From NCBI RefSeq assembly GCF_004804315.1, contig NZ_SRXX01000011.1:1-64000 (forward strand): a stretch of 64,000 nt of DNA, written 5' to 3'. Below, one piece after another: positions 59,519-64,000 of this stretch. Below the pieces are notes generated by a model. That model made no database searches and was not told the origin of the DNA. It saw only the letters and a program-made list of their open reading frames with translations. Made by a program: the position numbers and the translations under genes. Positions within the stretch are counted from its first letter, which is position 1, and each line of letters opens with the position of its first letter. The DNA comes from Flagellimonas onchidii. GTDB lineage: Bacteria; Bacteroidota; Bacteroidia; Flavobacteriales; Flavobacteriaceae.

Positions 59519-59755
59519 GTGCCAATAAACCTAACAGCAGAAGACAGAGAAATTATAATCCAAGTAGGACTTCGTGTGAAGAACCTAAGGAATAACTTGG
59601 GTATTTCACAAGATGAATTGGCACTTAGAGCAGATACCACTAAATCACAGGTTTTCAGAATCGAACATGGCGAAATTAACTGTACATTAGCTACTTTGGG
59701 TAGGTTTGCCAAAGCATTAGGAGTTAATATAAAAGAACTGTTTGAATACGACTAA
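59519..59755 (+). CDS. XRE-family regulator of the element, 78 aa
   Basis: Single helix-turn-helix protein: LRVKNLRNNLGISQDELALR, then ADTTKSQVFRIEHGEINCTL and LGRFAKALGVNIKELFEYD. It starts with GTG at 59519. It lies 95 bp from attR, divergent from the lipoproteins. It probably represses element genes, including perhaps the recombinase, but no operator palindrome was identified. Confidence 0.8.
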   Translation: MPINLTAEDREIIIQVGLRVKNLRNNLGISQDELALRADTTKSQVFRIEHGEINCTLATLGRFAKALGVNIKELFEYD

Positions 59756-59849
59756 TGTATGGATTGAATATTATAAAGGGAGAGTTTCTTGCATTGTACC
59801 CTTGGCATCTGTAATCAAGCTGTATTGAATTATCATGCTCAAAATGAAC

Positions 59850-59859
59850 ACTACACCTA
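59850..59859. repeat. Right attachment core (attR), ACTACACCTA
   Basis: Identical to the core at 53380-53389. Left flank is element (GAAC), right flank is host gene (TTTATATGG). Confidence 0.8.
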
Positions 59860-60190
59860 TTTATATGGGCTTCCCATGAAGCTTAAAGACCCTGGCACTA
59901 TTCTTTCCGATAAAGTGCAAACCAAAACCTTTAAGGGCAAAGAATATTTGGTCTTGAAAGTCAATTATGAAGGTGGTGTTGGAGATGATGTTTGGTACTT
60001 TTATTTTGACCCTAAATCTTATGCCATGGAGGTTTACCAATTCTACCATGCCGAATTAGAAAACGATGGAGAGTATATTCTTCTGGAAGGTTTGGAAGAA
60101 ATCAATGGGATTCTAATGCCCAAAACCCGACTATGGTACTACAATAAGGATGATAAGTTTTTGGGAACCGACATCCTAATAAAGAAATAG
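59850..60190 (+). pseudogene. 3' part of the split DUF6503 gene
   Basis: Continues the frame broken at 53390. From the core it reads YTYLYGLPMKLKDPGT and on through GKEYLVLKVNYEGG, WYFYFDPKSYAMEVYQF and MPKTRLWYYNKDDK to the stop at 60188-60190. It is open for some codons upstream into the element (from 59789) but without a plausible start or signal peptide, so it is probably not expressed as a functional protein. Original gene size after rejoining is about 230 residues. Confidence 0.88.
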
Positions 60191-60204
60191 TGAAATTCTG
60201 TGAA

Positions 60205-60789
60205 CTATCGGTAAAAATTCATCTCATCCATATACTTCCATACCGCCTCTGGAAGTAAGGGACGAATGTTTTTTCCTTCCCTATGTTTTTTCCGAATGAA
60301 TGTTGATGAGATTTCCATGACTGGAGCGTCCACTTTAGTGATTTTTGGATGATCTTCAAATCTGTGTTCTATAGTACCTTCGGAAATTCTCGGATATACG
60401 TAAATAGAGTAGTTTTCAAGTATTGCTTCGAAGTTCTTCCATTTATGAAAGCCTTTTAAGTTATCTTCCCCCATTATCAATGCAAATCGATATTCTTGCC
60501 CGTATGCTTCATCCAAATGCACCAAAGTGTTTATAGTGTAATTGGGTTGCGGTAAATCAAATTCAATTTTACTGGGCTTTAGTTTCGGATACTCCTGCAA
60601 AGCTTCAAACACCATCTGGTATCTGTGGTGGTCATCTAAAAGCGATTGCTTTGTTTTAAAGGGGCTTTGTGGTGTTATCACAAACCATACCTCATCCAAA
60701 TCAGAAAACTCCACCATGTGGTTGGCAATGGCCAAATGACCTATATGAATAGGATTAAATGTTCCAAAGTATAGCCCCACATTTTTCAT
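60205..60789 (-). CDS. nadD: Nicotinate-nucleotide adenylyltransferase
   Basis: Adenylates NaMN in NAD synthesis. The nucleotidyltransferase motif GTFNPIHIGH is at residues 9-18, and the ISSTFIRKKHREG near the C-terminus is the second ATP motif (S/T-x-x-R). Length of 194 residues is normal. It lies 3 bp downstream of gmk in a nadD-gmk-yicC cluster on the minus strand, a known arrangement in Bacteroidota. Confidence 0.95.
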   Translation of the reverse strand: MKNVGLYFGTFNPIHIGHLAIANHMVEFSDLDEVWFVITPQSPFKTKQSLLDDHHRYQMVFEALQEYPKLKPSKIEFDLPQPNYTINTLVHLDEAYGQEYRFALIMGEDNLKGFHKWKNFEAILENYSIYVYPRISEGTIEHRFEDHPKITKVDAPVMEISSTFIRKKHREGKNIRPLLPEAVWKYMDEMNFYR

Positions 60790-60792
60790 AAG

Positions 60793-61392
60793 CTATTCTT
60801 CTTCTGAGTCCGAAATGGCAGCACCCACAAAATCTGCAACGAGTTGATGGGATTCCTTTAGGGCAACATCCAAATCGTAATTTTTGATGACCTTATCAAA
60901 CTGAGGGGCTGTAGCCAACTCTACAGACGCCTTAGCAACCCTCATATTAATCTTATCCTCGTTTTCTGTACTTCGCTTCTTAAGCCTGATTTTTAGTTCA
61001 TCAACACTGGGGGGTTTAACAAATACCGCAAGTGTTTCTTCTGGGAATTTCTTTTTGATTCGAAGACCTCCGACAACATCGATATCAAAAATAACGTTCT
61101 TCCCTTCTGCCCAAAGTCGCTCCACCTCACTCTTCAAAGTTCCATAGAAGTTGTCGCGGTAAACTTCTTCCCATTCCAGGAAATCATCATTTTTGATATG
61201 TTTTTTAAATTCTGAAATGGATATGAAATAATAATTTACCCCTTCCTTTTCCTTACCCCTTCTAGGTCTTGATGTGGCCGAAACAGAAAAAGCCAAGTTC
61301 AGCTCAGGTTGTTCCAAAAGGTGTCTTACTATGGTAGTTTTACCACTTCCCGAAGGAGCAGAAAAAATAATGAGTTTTCCTCCTTTTTTCAT
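60793..61392 (-). CDS. gmk: Guanylate kinase
   Basis: Phosphorylates GMP to GDP. The P-loop is APSGSGKTT (residues 12-20). GMP-binding marks are SATSRPRRGKEKEGVNYYFI and EVYRDNFYGTLKSEVERL. Length of 199 residues is normal. Its start overlaps the end of yicC by 4 bp. Confidence 0.97.
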   Translation of the reverse strand: MKKGGKLIIFSAPSGSGKTTIVRHLLEQPELNLAFSVSATSRPRRGKEKEGVNYYFISISEFKKHIKNDDFLEWEEVYRDNFYGTLKSEVERLWAEGKNVIFDIDVVGGLRIKKKFPEETLAVFVKPPSVDELKIRLKKRSTENEDKINMRVAKASVELATAPQFDKVIKNYDLDVALKESHQLVADFVGAAISDSEEE

Positions 61393-62246
61393 AGGACATT
61401 GAGCATTTGCTCCTTTATTTTTTCCAATTCGTCCTTCATTTGTACCACCAGCTGTTGCATGGGAGCATAGTTGGCCTTAGAGCCAATGGTATTGATTTCC
61501 CTACCAATTTCCTGAGCTATAAACCCTAGTTTTTTGCCGTTTGAGTCATTTGATCTTAGTGTACTTTCAAAGTAATCCAAATGATTGGCCAAACGTACTT
61601 TTTCCTCAGTGATGTCATATTTTTCCAAGTAGTAAATCAATTCTTGTTCAAATCGATTTTCATCTAAATCAACCTTAAGATCGGCAACTGCTTTTTCCAG
61701 CCTTTCCCTTACTGTATCCAACCTTTCCGGGTCCATCATTTTCACTTTGTCCAGTAGGGAGTTCAATGTTTCAAGCCGACCAATGAAATCCTTTTCCAAG
61801 ACCAAACCTTCTTCGCTTCTGAATTTTGCGATTTCAGACAGTGCTTCTTTCATGGCTGATTTAATGGCTTCGTACTCCGCTTCATCAATATCTCCCTTTT
61901 CACTTTTCATTGTGTCCGGTAAGCGAATGGCCAACTCCAACAATTTCAAATCATCACCCTTCACAATATCTGCCAACTGTTGCATATATTTTTTCACAAC
62001 ACCTTGATTTACTTCTGCACTGGTCTCCTCGCCTGTAATCTCAACATATAGCCCAAAATCCACCTTACCACGCACCAAAACATCTGCTATCATTTTGCGA
62101 AGCTCCAGTTCTTTCTCTCTATAGAATTGTGGGATTCTGGCATTAATATCCAGATTTTTACTGTTCAGCGATTTAAGCTCAATGGTGATTTTTTTGGAAG
62201 GAAGCTGTACAACATGCTTTCCAAATCCGGTCATGGATTGAATCAT
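61389..62246 (-). CDS. yicC: YicC-family endoribonuclease
   Basis: 285 residues. The N-terminal MIQSMTGFGKHVV is the family signature (YicC_N), and the C-terminal DUF1732 part ends GFIAQEIGREINTIGSKAN, with the conserved metal-binding Glu/Arg/Glu. Members cleave RNA in E. coli and B. subtilis. It is first in the yicC-gmk-nadD cluster. Confidence 0.93.
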   Translation of the reverse strand: MIQSMTGFGKHVVQLPSKKITIELKSLNSKNLDINARIPQFYREKELELRKMIADVLVRGKVDFGLYVEITGEETSAEVNQGVVKKYMQQLADIVKGDDLKLLELAIRLPDTMKSEKGDIDEAEYEAIKSAMKEALSEIAKFRSEEGLVLEKDFIGRLETLNSLLDKVKMMDPERLDTVRERLEKAVADLKVDLDENRFEQELIYYLEKYDITEEKVRLANHLDYFESTLRSNDSNGKKLGFIAQEIGREINTIGSKANYAPMQQLVVQMKDELEKIKEQMLNVL

Positions 62247-62332
62247 ATGGGATGATTAAATTTTGGCAAAGGTAACCAAAAATGGAGTTAGGCATGTCTC
62301 AACGAAAAGCCTGTATTCCTGTTAACAACTTT

Positions 62333-63091
62333 CTATTTTAACTCTCTTACCCAGATATTTCTGAAGCTTACCCTACTGTTATCCCTATGGTCCTGCAACA
62401 TTAACGGAGCCTTTCCATGTGCCTCATATTTAGGCCAACCTATGTATTCAATAGTGCCCTCAATCTCAAAGTGATCCTGAATCAACACACCGTTGTGCAA
62501 TATTGTAATCGTAGCGGGTTTAACAATATTTCCTCCTCTGCTGAATTCCGGGGCGTGAAAAATAATGTCGTAAGCATTCCATTCACCTGTGGGTGAAGAT
62601 GCCATTGCCAAAGGAATTCCTTGCTTATACAATGCTCCAACCTGACCGTTTACATAGGTGGGGTTGTCGTTATTGTCCAACACCTGGACTTCATATCTTT
62701 TTTGGATAAAAACCCCGCTGTTGGCCCTTTGTTGCCCTTTGTTCAGGACTTTTTGGGGGGATTTCCATTCCAAGTGCAACTGCATGCTACCAAAATTTTG
62801 TTTGGTTTGTATATTCCCAGTCTTGTTGCCAACAGTCATACTACCATCTTTGTTCAAATGCCATTTAACAGCTGTACTATCAGCAGTAGTTATCCACTGA
62901 TCAAAGTTACTCCCATCAAATAATATGATTGCATCACTAGGTGGGGCTCCATTTTGCCCTGGAATTACCCGAGGTGGAACTGGTTTATAGATTTCTGTTG
63001 CTTCGGGGTTGGTTGGTCCCTTTTTTTGACCAAATGCAAAGCCAATCATTAAAGTAAATACTCCAAAAAGAGCACTTCGGCGTTTCATCAT
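62333..63091 (-). CDS. Exported DUF1080 (3-keto-glycoside hydrolase-type) protein
   Basis: 252 residues. Signal peptide at about 1-21 (KRRSALFGVFTLMIGFAFG). The concanavalin-like DUF1080 fold is visible in AIILFDGSNFDQWITTADS, NSGVFIQKRYEVQVLDNNDN and GKAPLMLQDHRDNSRVSFRN. This family includes 3-keto-disaccharide/3-keto-glycoside hydrolases. It lies 1 bp from a second DUF1080 gene on the same strand, so they are surely co-transcribed. Confidence 0.85.
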   Translation of the reverse strand: MMKRRSALFGVFTLMIGFAFGQKKGPTNPEATEIYKPVPPRVIPGQNGAPPSDAIILFDGSNFDQWITTADSTAVKWHLNKDGSMTVGNKTGNIQTKQNFGSMQLHLEWKSPQKVLNKGQQRANSGVFIQKRYEVQVLDNNDNPTYVNGQVGALYKQGIPLAMASSPTGEWNAYDIIFHAPEFSRGGNIVKPATITILHNGVLIQDHFEIEGTIEYIGWPKYEAHGKAPLMLQDHRDNSRVSFRNIWVRELK

Positions 63092-63092
63092 A

Positions 63093-63845
63093 TTATAGCT
63101 CCTTAATCTTTACATTTCTATATCCAATAACCAAAGGTTCTCCGTGATCTTGAAATGCAATCTTCCCTGTTCTCGACGTTCCGAAACCTTCCCAAGTAGC
63201 AAATTTGGAGTTGGAAACCATAGTGTCCCAAGCTTCTCCATTAACCGGAAATTCAACAATCTTCACATCATTTAAAACCACACTACCCTGATTGGTATCA
63301 TGATTTATGGTAATTAGATAATGGTTCCACTCACCAACTGGCTTAACCACATCTTGGGACGGGGAAACCATATCATACAACGCACCTGCCCTATGACTTG
63401 TGCCATTCTTGGCATCTGGGTGGTCCACATTGTCCAATACTTGAATCTCTGGACCTGTTTGATAGGGTTCTTTGTATTTATCCCCTTCTTGTACACCCCA
63501 CATGATTCCACTGTTTGCTCCACTGGACACCATCCATTCTACAGAAAGCACAAAATTGGTATATTCTTTATCTGTAACTATGTTAAACCGCTTTCCTTCT
63601 TCCTTATGTTTTGGTTTTAAAAGCATGGCTCCGTCTTCAAGTTTCCAACCATCGGTTATTTCCATGCCAGAAAAAATATGCCAGCCATCAAAAGAAGTTC
63701 CGTCAAACAAAACCGTCCATTCACCATCCTGTTCCTCCGTTTGAGTCTCCATTTCTTGTGTAATTTCCTCTTTTGACTCTTCTTTTGGTTTGTCCTTGCA
63801 AGCAAACATCACAGCAAAAGCTGTCAATAAAACTAACTTTTTCAT
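63093..63845 (-). CDS. DUF1080 lipoprotein (3-keto-glycoside hydrolase-type)
   Basis: 250 residues. A signal peptide ends in the lipobox MFAC (Cys16), so it is a lipoprotein. The DUF1080 domain shows VLFDGTSFDGWHIFSGM, NSGIMWGVQEGDKYKEPYQT, GPEIQVLDNVDHPDAK and ATWEGFGTSRTGKIAFQDHG. Its ATG overlaps the stop of the upstream partial gene by 3 bp (ATGA). Together with the neighbour and the upstream sugar-isomerase-like gene it forms a probable keto-glycoside catabolic operon. Confidence 0.87.
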   Translation of the reverse strand: MKKLVLLTAFAVMFACKDKPKEESKEEITQEMETQTEEQDGEWTVLFDGTSFDGWHIFSGMEITDGWKLEDGAMLLKPKHKEEGKRFNIVTDKEYTNFVLSVEWMVSSGANSGIMWGVQEGDKYKEPYQTGPEIQVLDNVDHPDAKNGTSHRAGALYDMVSPSQDVVKPVGEWNHYLITINHDTNQGSVVLNDVKIVEFPVNGEAWDTMVSNSKFATWEGFGTSRTGKIAFQDHGEPLVIGYRNVKIKEL

Positions 63846-64000
63846 AATCCCAGTATTTTTTTAAGTTTTTCTGTATCTGTCTCGGCTCCAGCAAAATCAT
63901 CAAAGGTTTTGGTGGTAGCCTCTATAATATGATCTTGAATGAACTTGGCGCCTTCCCTAGCACCTTGTTCCGGGCTTTTTATGCAACACTCCCATTCCAT
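63842..64000 (-). CDS. C-terminus of a probable sugar phosphate isomerase/epimerase (partial)
   Basis: Only the last 52 residues are inside the window: EWECCIKSPEQGAREGAKFI then QDHIIEATTKTFDDFAGAE and a TDTEKLKKILGL end. EWE-x(n)-GAxEGAxF resembles the end of AP-endonuclease-family (TIM-barrel) sugar isomerases of Bacteroidota, though some Gfo/Idh oxidoreductases end in a similar way. The TGA at 63842-63844 overlaps the DUF1080 ATG, so the operon continues leftwards. The rest is beyond the window. Confidence 0.5.
   Translation of the reverse strand: MEWECCIKSPEQGAREGAKFIQDHIIEATTKTFDDFAGAETDTEKLKKILGL

Larger units (their letters stand above)
53390..59859. mobile_element. 6.47-kb serine-recombinase integrative element
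   Basis: The insertion splits a DUF6503 gene between 10-bp direct repeats ACTACACCTA. It carries, in order: an intact DUF6503 homologue (minus), a large serine recombinase (minus), a small serine resolvase (plus), a family-A-polymerase-like protein (minus), an 86-residue unknown and two lipoproteins (all minus), and an XRE regulator (plus). It has no terminal inverted repeats, no transposase of the DDE type and no recognisable conjugation genes, so it is not a simple IS; a small integrative element or a plasmid-like circle inserted by site-specific recombination fits best. Confidence 0.85.

Noticed and set aside
53390-59859. Insertion as a conventional insertion sequence or transposon
   Set aside because: The ends are not inverted repeats (GGTTGAAGG versus GTTCATTTT on the opposite strand), there is no DDE transposase, and the 10-bp direct repeat with a large serine recombinase fits site-specific integration better.
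1-64000. CRISPR array or Cas genes
   Set aside because: No run of evenly spaced direct repeats of 25-40 bp and no Cas-like protein were seen in the window.

Overview
This window looks like chromosome from a marine-type member of the Flavobacteriaceae (Bacteroidota), of the Muricauda/Flagellimonas/Robiginitalea sort. The evidence is the moderately AT-rich DNA, weak or absent Shine-Dalgarno sequences, repeated TAnnTTTG promoter boxes just upstream of genes, and typical Bacteroidota families (a CarboxypepD_reg/plug TonB receptor, DUF3078, DUF2141, DUF6503, DUF1080, and a deoxyhypusine-synthase-like protein beside agmatinase). The genus is inferred, not proven.

Layout. 0-1.0 kb: scar-like DNA with the start of an IS481-type transposase, a 3' fragment of an initiator tRNA, and a divergent XRE regulator/small-ORF pair with a palindromic operator. 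1.1-6.0 kb: VOC and NUDIX genes, two small proteins, then a polyamine block (DHS-like enzyme, agmatinase, arginine decarboxylase). 6.0-7.2 kb: a gene-free kilobase with a structured element and tRNA-Asn. 7.2-12.1 kb: RseP, SCO, and FeoA-FeoB plus a tiny Cys-rich Feo partner. 12-22 kb: small membrane and secreted proteins, an S9 peptidase, an SDR, an AraC/NTF2/hydrolase cluster, MFS and Crp. 22.5-26.5 kb: a metal module (ZIP transporter, DtxR/MntR regulator, TonB receptor). 26.5-31.4 kb: SymE-like toxin, ChrA, lycopene cyclase and polyprenyl synthase, with dispersed palindromic repeats. 31.5-39.5 kb: an ECF sigma factor with a small membrane partner, then a TetR-TolC-MFP-RND efflux operon. 39.5-49.1 kb: housekeeping genes aspS, clc, csp, tadA, dxs and dgt. 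49.3-53.4 kb: a phosphate block (porin and PiT transporter) behind an 11-bp-period direct repeat resembling a Pho box.

The most interesting part is 53.4-59.9 kb. A DUF6503 gene downstream of the phosphate transporter is cut in two by a 6.47-kb insertion bounded by a 10-bp direct repeat, ACTACACCTA. The element encodes a large serine recombinase. Ten bases downstream of it, apparently co-transcribed, is an intact full-length DUF6503 gene: a homologue of the gene the element destroyed, with the attachment core mutated. The element also carries a second, small serine resolvase, a compact protein with motifs A, B and C of family-A DNA polymerases, two lipoproteins, a small unknown protein and an XRE regulator. 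I read it as a serine-recombinase integrative element that replaces its own target gene and may replicate as a circle.

59.9-64.0 kb returns to housekeeping genes (nadD, gmk, yicC) and a glycoside module (two DUF1080 proteins and the end of a probable sugar isomerase). The window ends cut genes on both sides.
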